A stretch of 64,000 nt of DNA. It comes from Saccharum officinarum. Lineage: Eukaryota; Streptophyta; Magnoliopsida; Poales; Poaceae. Under the pieces are notes generated by a model that ran no database searches, was not told the origin of the DNA, and was given only the letters and a program-made list of their open reading frames with translations. The translations under genes were made by a program, and so were the position numbers. The stretch covers positions 44,306,562 through 44,370,561 of the forward strand of contig CM036191.1 of the NCBI GenBank assembly GCA_020631735.1. The letters are read 5' to 3'. This document shows, in pieces, positions 10,886-21,769 of this stretch. How positions within the stretch are numbered: the first letter of the stretch is position 1; each line of letters opens with the position of its first letter.

Positions 10886-11115
10886 AGCCCATTTTGGCCG
10901 AGGATCAAAGGTCTGTTCTCTACTAGTGTAAAGCTGACAAAAAAAATTGAGAAAAATAAAGGTCACCATGGGTTGAAGCCACTAACCAATAGTAATCACC
11001 ACAATATGACAGTTGGTTAGAAGATAGAACTGACAGTGATCCTTGTCCTATTATTGCTGGCTCTATCCTTAAATCAACAATGATCCGTGTTCTGTTACTC
11101 TCGGTTGTGTCCTTG

Positions 11116-11360
11116 AGGCAGTGTTTAGATCCCTCAAACTTCCAAAAATTTTACAAGATTCCCTGTCACATCGAATCTTTAGACGCATGCATGGAGTATT
11201 AAATGTAGGTAAAAAAAATAACTAATTGCACAGTTTGTCTGTAAATGTCGAGACGAATCTTTTAAGCCTAGTTTGTCCATGATTGGATAAATTTTATCAA
11301 ATAACAACAAAAAGTACTACAGGAACTTTACATCAACTTTTACGCCATCTAAACACTACC
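11116..11360. mobile_element. Tourist-like MITE (GGCAGTGTTTAG family)
   Basis: Inverted ends GGCAGTGTTTAGAT and ATCTAAACACTACC with TGA on both sides (11113-11115, 11361-11363). The interior has the family's CCCTGTCACATCGAATCTTT block. Confidence 0.85.
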
Positions 11361-11427
11361 TGAATCACTGCCGGGCAAAGAACCGAAGTGGTAGGCGAGG
11401 CCAATAACTACCGGTTGCCCTCTGCTA

Positions 11428-11671
11428 GGGCACCGTTTAGATGCCAAAAATTTTGCCAAAATTTTCAGATTCCCTGTCACATCGAATCTTTAAACACATG
11501 CATGAAAAGCATTAAATATAGATAAAAAATAAAACTAATTACACAGTTTAGACGAAATGGACGAGACAAATCTTTTAAGCCTAATTAGACCATGATTGGA
11601 CAATATTTACCAAATAACAACGAAATTACTACAGTAGCGTTTCGCCAAAAATTTTGCCAACTAAACAGCCC
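11428..11671. mobile_element. Tourist-like MITE (GGGCACCGTTTAG)
   Basis: 244 bp with ends GGGCACCGTTTAG and CTAAACAGCCCC-type, flanked by CTA (11425-11427 and 11672-11674). Interior matches the MITEs at 11116 and 18731. Confidence 0.87.
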
Positions 11672-11844
11672 CTAGATCTATTAACGGTAGTGATGATGAA
11701 TTTTAAACTGACAGTGATTGTTGCATCTAGATTAGGATTTGCTGATTCATAGGCACAACTCGATGTACTCTGGTTGCGCCTCGCAAATCATGGATATCAT
11801 ATTATCAGATAGCCAATAATAGTGTCCTCGCGCTACACAAACGG

Positions 11845-12060
11845 CCTGGTTTAATTTTCACTTTAAAACTTTACACCCTATCACATCGAATATTTAGATA
11901 AGTATTAAATATAGACTAAAAAATAACTAATTACATAAATTGTATGTAATTTACAAGACAAATCTTTTAAATCTAATTAGTCTATGATTTGACAATAAAG
12001 TGCTACAGTAACACATGTGATAATAACGAATTAATTAGGTTTAATAAATTCGTCTCACGG
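11845..12060. mobile_element. Degraded MITE fragment of the same family
   Basis: Begins GGCCTGGTTTAATTTTCAC and keeps the CATCGAATATTTAGATAAG block and the AATTAGTCTATGATTTGACAA segment. The right inverted end is not recognisable. Confidence 0.55.
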
Positions 12061-12141
12061 TTTACTGACAGATTCTATAATTTATTTTTTTATTAGTATC
12101 TACCATCTCATGCGATACCATAGTGTGATACCCCATGTAAC

Positions 12142-12775
12142 CAGGGTTAAAAAAACCGCTCGGTAAACCGCGGTTTACCGCGGTTACCGGCCTAACCGGG
12201 CCGGACCGGTTCCGGTCCGGTCCGGTTAGGTATTCCCCAAATTCAAATTTAAAATTTGAAAAAAAATGCTGAAAAAATTCCTAAAAATAGTTCATGATTT
12301 ATAGAAGCCAATGGTGTAAAAATTTTTCAAATTCGAGTTCGTTTAGTATTTATTTATACGTATAAAAGTTTGAAAAAAAAAAGAAAAAAAATCCCGGTCC
12401 TGCCCCGTTAAGGCCCCCAAATTCAAATTTCGAATTTGAAAAAAACAAAAAATGCTGAAAAAATTCATAAAAATAGTTCATGATATATAGAAGCCAATGG
12501 TGTAAAAATTTTTCAAATTCGAGTTCGTTTAGTATTTATTTATACGTATAGAAGTTTGAAAAAAAAAGAAAAAAGAAAATTCCAAACTCAAACCGAGCGG
12601 TAAACCGCTCAAACCGAGCGGTTACCGCTCCAAACCGCCCGGTAAACCGGTGACAAACCGAACCGAAGGCGCGTTTGAATTCAAATTCAAATTCAACCGG
12701 TTACCGACCGGTTACCGGTAAACCGGAACCGGAGGCCGGCGGTTTGGGGTGACCGGTCGGTAAAAAAAAACCCTG
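12142..12775. mobile_element. Non-autonomous hAT element, 634 bp
   Basis: Ends CAGGGTTAAAAAAACCG and CGGTAAAAAAAAACCCTG form terminal inverted repeats, flanked by 8-bp target duplications CATGTAAC (12134-12141) and CATGTGAC (12776-12783), one mismatch. Subterminal regions are rich in ACCGG/CCGGT. No coding sequence. Confidence 0.9.
12238..12595. repeat. Two direct repeats of about 180-186 bp inside the hAT element
   Basis: The segment from AATTCAAATTT (12240) recurs at 12420; GTGTAAAAATTTTTCAAATT is at 12314 and again at 12500. The copies differ by a few bases and small A-run indels. Confidence 0.88.
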
Positions 12776-13105
12776 CATGTGACACTCTAAAATTTTAGGG
12801 CCTGTAACTAAAAAAAGCCTGATAGCCTGCTGACTGGCTGACTCCGGTTTGCATCAACCCGTGAACGTACGAACGTGGCAGGCCTGATAGCCTGCCGGCC
12901 ACGGACGGTGCATGGGCTTGTGTGCGTACTAGCACTGCCTTTCCTGCTAGTACAAGGCAGCTGGGCGTCTTTCCCACGGCCGGCATAGCGAGGTAGAGCC
13001 CACACACCTGTGCTGCAGTTTGGACGGTCCAATAATAATCAAACGTCGTACGCCTCGAACAGACGAGCACGATGACTCATCAGATTAGTGGATGCATGTG
13101 GACGA

Positions 13106-13370
13106 GGGCCTTGTTTAGTTCTCAATTCCTCTCCAAATTCTATTATAAAAAAAGAAGATTCCCCATCATATTAAAATACCGGCAAATACATGGAGTACTA
13201 AATGTAGATGAAATCAAACACTAATTGCACAGTTTTGTTGTACTTTGCGAGGCGAACATTTTAAGTCTAATTAATCAATATTTGAATAATTTTTTACAAT
13301 AAAAAACAAAACACGCTATAGGGTTCAATCAGTGCCGAATCAGGTCTGACTCGAGAACTAAACAAGGCCC
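13106..13370. mobile_element. Tourist-like MITE (GGGCCTTGTTTAGTTC)
   Basis: Near-perfect terminal inverted repeats, GGGCCTTGTTTAGTTCTC and GAGAACTAAACAAGGCCC. It separates two segments that are nearly contiguous at 18540 in the paralogous copy. Confidence 0.88.
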
Positions 13371-13417
13371 AGGCAAGCGTCTGCAGATGTTTCAGGCAGC
13401 ATGTTCCTCCCATTATT

Positions 13418-13948
13418 GGCCTCCTTTAGTTTCTCCAATTCTCCCTAAATTCCACTATGTAAAAAGAAGATTTCCCGTCACATTAAAATGTCGGCAAATG
13501 CATGGAGTACTAAATGTTGATGAAATTAAAAACTAATTGCACAATTTTGTTGTACTTTGCGAGACGAACATTTTAAGCCTAGTTAGTTAAAATTTGGATA
13601 ATTTTTATCAAATACAAACGAAATGCTACAGGAATTCTGATACAATGTTTTTCTTCCATATTCGCCGAACTAAACGAGGCCCTTGTTTAGTTCCCCTAAT
13701 TCTCCCCAAATTTTACTATGCAAAAAGAAGATTCTCTGTCACATTAAAATGTTGGCAAATGCATGGAGTACTAAATGTTGATGAAATCAAAAACTAATTG
13801 CACAGTTTTGTTGTACTTTGCGAGATGAACATTTTAAGCCTAGTTAGTCAAAATTTAAATAATTTTTACCAAATACAAACGAAATGCTACAGAAATTCTG
13901 ATACAGTGTTTTTCTCCCCAATTCACCGAACTAAACGAGGCCGAGGCC
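13418..13948. mobile_element. Two abutting Tourist-like MITEs
   Basis: Two related units (about 13418-13680 and 13680-13948) are joined at AACTAAACGAGGCCCTTGTT. The pair is flanked by ATT (13415-13417 and 13949-13951). The paralogous site at 18586-18600 reads CATTATTTTCCG with no insert, which confirms the boundaries. Confidence 0.9.
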
Positions 13949-15122
13949 ATTTTCCGTTTCTCTCTGCATCTACGTGGAAAGCACGCGAGCAATAAACTGG
14001 GCACGAACTCATATGTAGTAAGACTGACAACACTTATTATCCTCTATTTTCATCTTTTATACATCCTAATCATCGAGATTCTCTCCTCTGTACATATTTC
14101 TTCAGCACTCATCATCCTTTATATCTCATACTCTATACCAACTACCAACAACGGCCCCACTTATTATCTTCTTTAAATTTTATCTAAATATATTAATGTG
14201 ATATCTTGTTTTGAAAAATTTATTGAAACGAATTTAACGATACAATCAGAATTTAATTTAGTTTTTTAGTTTATGAGTTAACGTATTTTTTTTACAAGAA
14301 AAAAGTGGAGCCCACCACTATCATCTCTCTACTCTCTCCTCTCTTCCGCACAACTCTCTTCCCTCCCGCCCGCCCGCTGTCCTTTACCACATCTCCTCTG
14401 CTCACGCCACACATACCGGACGGGTTGCTTCTTTTCATTTAGCGCATATTTTACCGGAGGCCACTGCGGCACTTTTGGTCCGGTATCACATATACCGGAT
14501 AGAGATATCGGACCCAGTGCAGACAGTCTAATAGACCCAAGTAACAACTATAGGGAGGAGGAATAGAAAAGAGAAACTTTTTAAGGATAAATAAAAGATG
14601 ACTAGTGTATAATCGCTTGGCTCTTATAGATTGACTTATATCAAACACTTAATTTTTATAGGCTATTTCCAGTGTGAAAATCACCATAGTTTTTATGGAT
14701 ATTAATTATACTATCACCTAAGCGTTTTACTGATGTGTCAAGATAGTTATTGAAGAGAGAGTAAAAATCATAGAAACTGGGTCTAAGTTAGAAATCATGT
14801 CTACATGAGAACCAAGATATAAAGGGATATGATTGGTAAAGAATGTATGTAATTGGATAAAAAATTGTTCTGTAGAAATTATCTATTGGGACTATAGTTT
14901 TTATACGTAGTGTCTATAGAAATTAATAAGCATAGAAACTACGTGTAGTTTATAGCATTAGGACTGGGACATATGACCAGCTGCGCCATATGGCCCACGT
15001 GCATTTCACTGCACTCTTTGCTTGGATCTGCGTTTGCGGATTACTCTGTGTGGGCGTGGCTACAAATTGATTAACCTAATAAATATATGTCACCGTTTAA
15101 CATTAAAAATCGATCTAATATA

Positions 15123-15208
15123 CTCTCTCTCCCTAAATATTTGTCTCTAGAAAACCGTGTTTCTTACCGACATGTTTTCCGGACGACTAACATTAAGGGA
15201 CGGAGTAG
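15123..15208. mobile_element. Stowaway MITE, 86 bp
   Basis: Ends CTCTCTCTCCCTAAATATTT and AAGGGACGGAGTAG, near the Stowaway CTCCCTCCGTCCC consensus, with TA on both sides (15121-15122, 15209-15210). Copy B (19998-19999) has a single TA and no element. Confidence 0.92.
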
Positions 15209-15244
15209 TACATATGATACTACAGAAAGGAAAACCGTGACCAT

Positions 15245-15508
15245 GCCCTTGTTTAGTTCTCCCAATTCTCCCCAAATTTCACTATGCAAAAAGAAGATTC
15301 CCTGTCATATCAAAATGTCGGCAAATGCATGGAGTACTAAATATTGATGAAATCAAAAACTAATTGCACAGTTTTGTTATACTTTGCGAGATGAACATTT
15401 TAAGCCTAGTTAGTCAAAATTTAGATAATTTTTACCAAATACAAACGAAATGCTACAGAAATTCTGATACAGGGTTTTTCTCCCCAATTCACCGAACTAA
15501 ACGAGGCC
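15245..15508. mobile_element. Tourist-like MITE
   Basis: Ends GCCCTTGTTTAGTTCTCC and GAACTAAACGAGGCC, flanked by CAT (15242-15244, 15509-15511). Copy B reads straight through this site at 20025-20040. Confidence 0.9.
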
Positions 15509-15876
15509 CATATTCTAATGTGACTGTATACTTTGGCCTTCTCCGGCTACGGCAGGATCAATAATTCATCTCGACCGGCCGCCGGAATACGTCAGTATAC
15601 TAGCACCAACTGCTGCGTCGTCAGTAACTACACGTTCGCTTGAGCAGTCAAATCAGTCAGCGAACTAATAATATTTTTTTTTATAAAAAATTAGCCAACA
15701 ATATTTTCAGTCAACCAGCTAACGAATAGGCTGTATTTCCGGCTACAGGGCAGGGCGGCTGCCATGCGGCCGGCAGACCGAGGCAGAGCGCTCACACAGC
15801 TGTGTGTTGCAGTTTGGACGGTCCAATAACAATCAAACGTCGTACGCCTCGACCAGACGCACGCGACGACTCATCA

Positions 15877-16144
15877 GGCCTCGATTAGTTCGGCGAATAG
15901 GGAAGAAAAATACTGCTGTATCAGAATTTCTGTAGCATTTCGTTTGTATTTGGTAAAAATTATCCAAATTTTAACTAACTAGGCTTAAAATGTTCGTCTC
16001 GCAAAGTACAACAAAACTGTGCAATTAGTTTTTAATTTCATCAACATTCAGTACTCCATGCATTTGCCGATATTTTGATGTGACGGAGAATCTTCTTTTT
16101 GCATAGTGAAATTTAGGGGAGAATTGGGGGAACTAAACCGGGCC
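15877..16144. mobile_element. Tourist-like MITE, opposite orientation
   Basis: Ends GGCCTCGATTAGTTC and GAACTAAACCGGGCC, flanked by TCA (15874-15876, 16145-16147). It splits the ACTCATCAGAT sequence that is continuous at 24910. Confidence 0.9.
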
Positions 16145-16147
16145 TCA

Positions 16148-16984
16148 GATGCATAGGCTCTCCTAGGTCCACGGCATCACGCGAGCGTCTGCACTCTGCT
16201 CCCCTTCGCCGGCGCCGACGAGAAGATGGATTGATTGTGAATAGGCGCAAGTTACATTCTTACTACAATGGCAGATCCGCACACCCCACTCGCTCCCTTG
16301 GCCGCCGCCGACGAGAGACCACCGGGAGAGGGGAGGAAGGTCGGAGGGAGCGGGCGGTGAGGTGGAAACACTAGTGTGAGTGAACACGAGAGGGAGAGCT
16401 GGGGTTTGGGATGGGGAAAAAGCTCGATGCCACGACTGATGACACAGAGATTTCTCTGCATCTCCCATGTGAAAAGGATGGCCGGATGGGGACATGGGAG
16501 ACAGGAGGACGAGTCCAGGCCTTGTGAACCCGTGACCGACTGCTTCAGATACACACAGCACGCGCCGTCCCTTTCAGCAGAGCAGCCCGGCCCACCACAA
16601 ATACTGTATATATGTAGGTAGCCATACATACAGTTTGTTGATTCCAAGGCATATAGTAACTCGTAGCAATCATACTGTGACAGCGTGATAGTAAGTGGTA
16701 TTAAAATGTTTCCTTTTAATTGACGTGGCAGAGAAAAGGCCAGTACGTTGTACAACTAGGAGTAGATGATGGGGCTTTGCTTGGTTATCCTGGTAGAACG
16801 AAGGACGCAGTTATATCCAGTGTGCTACTGCTGCCTAGCTCACGTGTGTTCGCACTCGTCGTTCTCTATATTCACCCTCTAAAAGAAATATTTTAGTTTG
16901 GTCATCAAGATTCTCTCCTCTATACTGCTTTCTTCCGCACCCATCCGTACTCTATATCCTCCTCTATCTTACCGTGGGACCCAC
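16148..16984. other. Non-coding stretch in the array
   Basis: No supported gene. 16880-16960 (AAGATTCTCTCCTCTATAC) resembles 14080-14130 in copy A. Confidence 0.45.
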
Positions 16985-17740
16985 CTGTCAGTTTTTTTAT
17001 TAAAAACCCACCCCGCCTCCCTCCCTCCCATTCTCTCTTTCTCCCACCTCTCCGCTCTCCTCCCCACCTAGCCTCTCTCCGCCGCCTCCACGGCCGGGAC
17101 GACGCCGGGCGGACCAGCGCGCGGCGAACTGGCGGGCGAGCGCACGGCGGGCCTCGGCGGCCGGACCAGCGGCAGGCGAGCGGGCGCGGCTCCGACGGCG
17201 GCGAGGCGGATCCCGACGGCGCGCGGGCAGGCGAGCGGCTCGGCGGTCGGCGCGCGGTGGATCCTCTCTGGAGCGGCTCGGCGGTCGGCGGCGGCGGATG
17301 GGCGCGAGGGCGAGGCGAGGCGTGGTGGGAGGAGGAGGAGGAGGAGGCAGCGGCGAAGCAGCTCGGCGGCGGTGGATCCGCTCTTCCCTCGAGCGGATCG
17401 GGTGCGGACGGTGGTCGACCGGACTCGTCGGTGGTGGCGAGCTCCGCCCGCGCCCTCCTCGGCGGCCGTCCACCTCCCGGCGGCGGGCGCGTCCCCTCCC
17501 TGCTCCGTCTCGGCGCCGGTTCACGGCGAGCGCGGCTGGAGGCGCCCCGCCAGGCGAAGTTCCCGACGCGGCCGCCCCCTCCCCGCTCCCTCCACCGGCG
17601 GCCGGCGGAGCTCCCTATCGCGACGGTCGAGGCTGGCCGCAGAGGTCGGCGTCGGTGGCGAGGACGCCGAGGGGAGCGGGCGCGCGGGCCCCACTCTGGC
17701 CGATAGCGGACGAACGGGAAACTCCAGGATGGTTTAGAGG
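16985..17740. other. GC-rich island, possible gene or promoter fragment
   Basis: Sharply GC- and CpG-rich in an AT-rich region, with CT-rich sequence like a plant 5' UTR at 17015-17070. Several overlapping Arg/Pro/Gly-rich frames are open on both strands and none has a recognisable domain. It may be a fragment of a gene's 5' region carried by a transposon; no complete TIR pair could be shown. Confidence 0.4.
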
Positions 17741-18540
17741 ACCACGGTGCAGCTAGCCTTAACCCTCACCAAGCAAGTTGTTCGTCTACAAGACCTCGTC
17801 CCCTCCGGTCCCCGCGCACACTGGGTGGCTGCGTGCCCAGCACGTCGTTCCCGGCCTCGGCCCATTTTGCATGCTCTGCCATCAACGTCGAGTTGCATAC
17901 TGGATCGGAGAAAGACGCAATCAACAAAGCAACGTCTTTAATTGTTTGTGCCATACTGGGATATGGTTGTTGGATGCATGGGGTTCACATGTGCACATTC
18001 GTTGCAATGCGCTCTTGGATGCTGCAGGTGTGGATAATGGACTGAGTCAACGAGAGGGAACGACGCGCTGCAGCAGGACATATCGCGCGACACCATTTTC
18101 TATTCCTCACGATGCATCACGCTTCCCATCCACCGCAGCTTGCTTGGATGTTATTTTCCGCATTTTTTTTTGTCTCCGACTCAGGTGCCCCCACCTCCCA
18201 CGATTTTTTTTCAAAATAATATTATTTTAATAAATAATTGCAAATTTGGGTGTTTATTTTACAAAATTATAAAACTAGCATCCTATTGGCTACCCAGTAG
18301 CCAACAGGATATCTGTCGGCTATTGAATTTATGTCCGGATTTGAATTTATGGATAGTGTCAACCATACCGGATAGGATATGATTAGATATCGACATCATA
18401 AATATACAATTTGAGTATTCAAATACGGATACGGTATCGAATGTTGAATATTCGGACTTGAATATGGACAGATCTGAACCCTGTAAACGAATTCGGTCTC
18501 GAATACAGTCAAAAAAAATATCGGTACCATTTTCACCGTA
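17741..18540. other. Non-coding stretch, no gene seen
   Basis: No supported coding sequence. 18200-18240 (AAATAATATTATTTTAATAA) is homologous in inverted orientation to 21660-21700. Confidence 0.45.
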
Positions 18541-18644
18541 GGACCAGGCGAGCGTCTGCAGATGTTTCAGGCAGCATGTTCCTCCCATTATTTTCCGTTT
18601 CAGACATGCATGGACCAGGCGAGAGAAGAAAGATGATGACCTAG

Positions 18645-19122
18645 CGGATGTTTGGTTTGAGGAGTTAAAGTTTAAAAAACACTGTAGCACTTTCGTCTTA
18701 TTTGACGAAAAGTTTTCAATCTTGGACTAAGGCCCAGTTTAGATCCAGAAAATTTTGCAAAATAACAGTAGATTCCCCGTCACATCGAATCTTTGGACGC
18801 ATGCATGAAGCATTAAATATAGATAAAAAAATAAAATTAATTACACAGTTTAGACGAAATGGACGAGACGAATCTTTTAAGCCTAATTAGATCATGATTG
18901 GACACTAATTGCCAAATAACAACGAAAATGCTACAGTTGCATTTTGCCAAAAAATTTGGCAACTAAACAAGGCCTAATTAGGCTTAATAGATTTGTCTCG
19001 TAAATTACTCCTAATCAGTACCGACATGCATGTAATTAGTCTACATTTAGTACTCCATGCATTTGAGGGAACATTGATGTGATGGGAGTTAAACTTTAAC
19101 AAAAAAAAAACCAAATAGACCC
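18645..19122. mobile_element. Tourist-like MITE split by another MITE
   Basis: Its two halves (to about 18730 and from 18975) align with the intact relative at 19337-19567; shared blocks are GGAGTTAAAGTTTAA and TTTAGTACTCCATGCATTTG. Right end CCAAATAGACCC. Outer target duplication not clear. Confidence 0.82.
18731..18974. mobile_element. Nested Tourist-like MITE, 244 bp
   Basis: Ends GGCCCAGTTTAGATCC and CTAAACAAGGCC, flanked by TAA (18728-18730, 18975-18977). The uninterrupted target, CTAATTAGGCTT, is seen in the relative near 19423. Confidence 0.92.
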
Positions 19123-19124
19123 TT

Positions 19125-20090
19125 AACTCTCGGCAAGCAATAAACTGGGAACGAACTCATATGCAGTAATAGACCGTAACAGGTGAGGAGAAATAAAAAA
19201 GAGAAATTTTTTAAAGACAAATAAGAGACGACTAGTGTATAATCGCTTGGCTCTTATAGATTGACTTATATCCAAACACTTAGCTCTTGTAGGCTACTTC
19301 CAATGTAAAAATCATCATAATTTCTATGGATATTAAGGGAGTGTTTGGTTGGAGGAGTTAAAGTTTAACAAACACTGTAGCATTTTTGTCTTATTTGACA
19401 AAAAGTTTCCAATCTTGAACTAATTAGGCTTAATAGATTCGTCTCATAAATTACTCCTAATCTGTGCCGACATGCATGCAATTAGTATACATTTAGTACT
19501 CCATGCATTTGAGAGAACATTGATACGATGGGAGTTAAACTTTAACTCCTGGAAACCAAACAGACCCTAATTGTACTGTCACCTATGCGTTTACTGATGT
19601 GGCAAGGTAGTTATTAAAGAGAGTAAAAATCATAGAAACTGGGTCCAAAGTTAGAAACCATGTCTACATGAGAACCAAGACATAAAGAGATGTGATTGGT
19701 AGAGAATGTATGTGATTGAATAAAAAATTATTCTGTACAGACTATCCATTGGACCATGGTTTTTTTAAATAGTGTCTATAGAAATTAATATGTATAAAAA
19801 CTACGTGTAGTTTCTAGCCTTGGGACTGGCCTGGTTGACCTTACGTTTGAGGTATATGGCCAGCTGCGCCATATGGCCCACATGCATTTCACTGCATTCT
19901 TCGCTTGGTTCTGCGTTTGTGGATGTGTGGGCGTGGCTGCAAATTGATTAACCTAATAAATATATGTCACCGTTTAACATTAAAAATCGATCTAATATAC
20001 ATGTGATACTACAGAAAGGAAAACCGTGACCTTATTCTAATGTGACTGTGTACTTTGGCCTTGTCCAGCTACGGCAGGATCAATAATTAG
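19125..20090. repeat. Duplicated segment, copy B
   Basis: Paralogue of copy A. It lacks the Stowaway and Tourist-like MITEs of copy A and about 500 bp corresponding to 14022-14527, and carries its own MITE at 19337. Confidence 0.9.
19337..19567. mobile_element. Tourist-like MITE, 231 bp
   Basis: Ends GGGAGTGTTTGGTTGG and CCAAACAGACCC, flanked by TAA (19334-19336, 19568-19570). Copy A has the empty site GATATTAATTATAC at 14699. Confidence 0.93.
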
Positions 20091-21765
20091 GCTATGCCGA
20101 CAGCCTACGTGGCACGTGAAACCCATGGTGCAGAGTCCGGTCGGCAACGGGTTAGCCGGCTAAAGTCCTGTTGGCCGTACGGTTGCCGATTGGTACAATC
20201 GGCTCTCCATTGGCCGATAGCTCTGCATAGCCGGATTGGACTCCCCACATTGTTCGCTGTGCAGCAACAGCCAGCTAGCTAGCCGCGTTCACCCATTCAG
20301 CTTCCATATTTTGGTTTTTTAGAATTTCTTTTTTATATTAAGAAAAAATATATAAAGATCTAAAAAAATTATGAATTTATAAGTAGATGCAAAGAAAAAA
20401 ATCAAACACAACCTATTTTGAGAATTACACGGTAAGTGCACAAACCTGATCTCGAGATTCCTAAATCACCATGGGTGCTCCACCGTCGACGTAAACGTCA
20501 CCTACCACTGAAAGTGGTAGCAACGTTAGATCCTAAAATAAATCTAGAAAAATATGATCACCCGTGCTAAGTCGAGGACTTAAATCCATATGGACAGGTT
20601 CCACTACGGAGAACTCAACGAACTGATCAACCAACTCGATGGGCAGCCCTTGATCCCGCCACGAGGACTCCGATGCCACAGTAGATTGCCATCTATACGA
20701 GCTGCCCTCCCGATCCTTTCGCTCAGCCTTAGGACTTCGTCAGCTCCACAACCCCTGGACAAAGTGTTGTTTGGATGCGCTAGCATGGTTAGTTAGTCAC
20801 GCCAATTTATTTAGCGTGATTGTAGTGACGAGTCACACTACGACATTTGGCGTGACTAAAACGCTAGTTACTAAAATTTTAGTTTGTGACATGCTCTTTT
20901 TAAAATATAAGTTTTTATAGCAATTGTCATTATTCATTTGCAATGTTTTAAATCTGCCACTATATCATAAAATGAATATTAATACTCCTTCTGTCCTTAA
21001 AAGAATCAATTTCTAGCTAGCCCAAAGATTTATCTCCAAGAGAATCGATTTCTAGAGGTAAACGGCCCACCGATCCACATTAATCTCTCTCGTAGTATGG
21101 GTCACATTTAATACAACCTCTCCCTTCTGCGCTGCTATTGGATACTCCAAACGACACTACTTAATTAGGCTTCTCGGTTATTCATATATTCATATTCAAA
21201 TTAATGTGCGTGCATTCGTAGGGGTGAATTTGTGTGACCTGATGTCCAGGTACTCAATTGCCGTCTCTTTGCTAGATTCCAACGGAGGCATCTAAATACC
21301 AAAAGCACATGCAACAGTCGCACTGGTAAATGCAAAGGTAAAGAAATAAACTAACATTGTAAATGTAAATGTGATCAAAGGAATGACTGGACCGTTGTGG
21401 CTGAGCCTAAGGCTTATCGGCTACCGGAAGGTTGAGAGGGCTGTTCAATGTCCAGTTGGCCCTTGGGATGCCGATATGCCTATCGGCGCAGAAAACTTTG
21501 ACATGGCCATTCTTAGATTTACGTGGTGCAACTAATCGGCCTCCAAGGTGCCGATATGCCCATATCGGCTGAACAATAGCCGATAAGTGTCCAATTGGCT
21601 TTTCAAGTGCCGATAGGCATTTATTCTTGTAATTTTTTCATAACACCATCTAGATTTGCAATTACTTATTAAAATAATATTATTTGACAAAAAAATTCCA
21701 CCTCCCACTAGCTCCATCATTGTTCTTCGCTGCTGCCACGTGAGACCGTGACTAATCCCAACTAA
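20091..21765. other. Insertion-derived non-coding block
   Basis: Lies between array blocks that are adjacent in other copies, so it entered later or survived only here. Rich in GCCGATNGG words (20100-20250, 21410-21620). No gene supported. Confidence 0.45.
20795..20895. repeat. Short repeat shared with 34195-34295
   Basis: GTGACGAGTCACACTACGACATTTGGCGTGACT here resembles GTGATGAGTCGTGCCATGACTTTTGGTGCGATT near 34205; both continue into TGACATGCTCTTTTTAAAATAT-type sequence. Probably two pieces of one non-autonomous DNA transposon family. Confidence 0.6.
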
Positions 21766-21769
21766 CCCT

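Larger units (their letters stand above)
465..10928 (-). mobile_element. Complete CACTA (En/Spm-type) transposon, CACTA-1
   Basis: The left end reads CACTAGTACAGAGACGGGC at 465 and the right end, read on the minus strand from 10928, starts CACTAGTAGAGAACAGACC, so the termini are inverted CACTAGTA..AGA. TAA lies directly outside both ends (462-464 and 10929-10931), the 3-bp target duplication expected of CACTA elements. Both ends carry arrays of inverted TTTAGTCCCGG / CCGGGACTAAA motifs. In minus-strand order the interior holds a GRF zinc-finger gene, a TNP2-type transposase and a TNPA-like gene with a Ulp1 domain. The element is structurally complete (10,464 bp), but its transposase is broken, so movement now would need a transposase supplied in trans. 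Confidence 0.95.
14565..15600. repeat. Duplicated segment, copy A
   Basis: Homologous to 19180-20090 over its whole length apart from insertions; for example GTGTATAATCGCTTGGCTCT at 14607 and 19229, and GACCAGCTGCGCCATATGGC at 14975 and about 19860. Contains the Stowaway (15123) and Tourist-like (15245) MITEs that copy B lacks. Confidence 0.9.

Noticed and set aside
17000..17756. Overlapping 120-170-codon frames in the GC-rich island
   Set aside because: Open on both strands because of base composition; no start context, intron pattern or known domain supports one of them.
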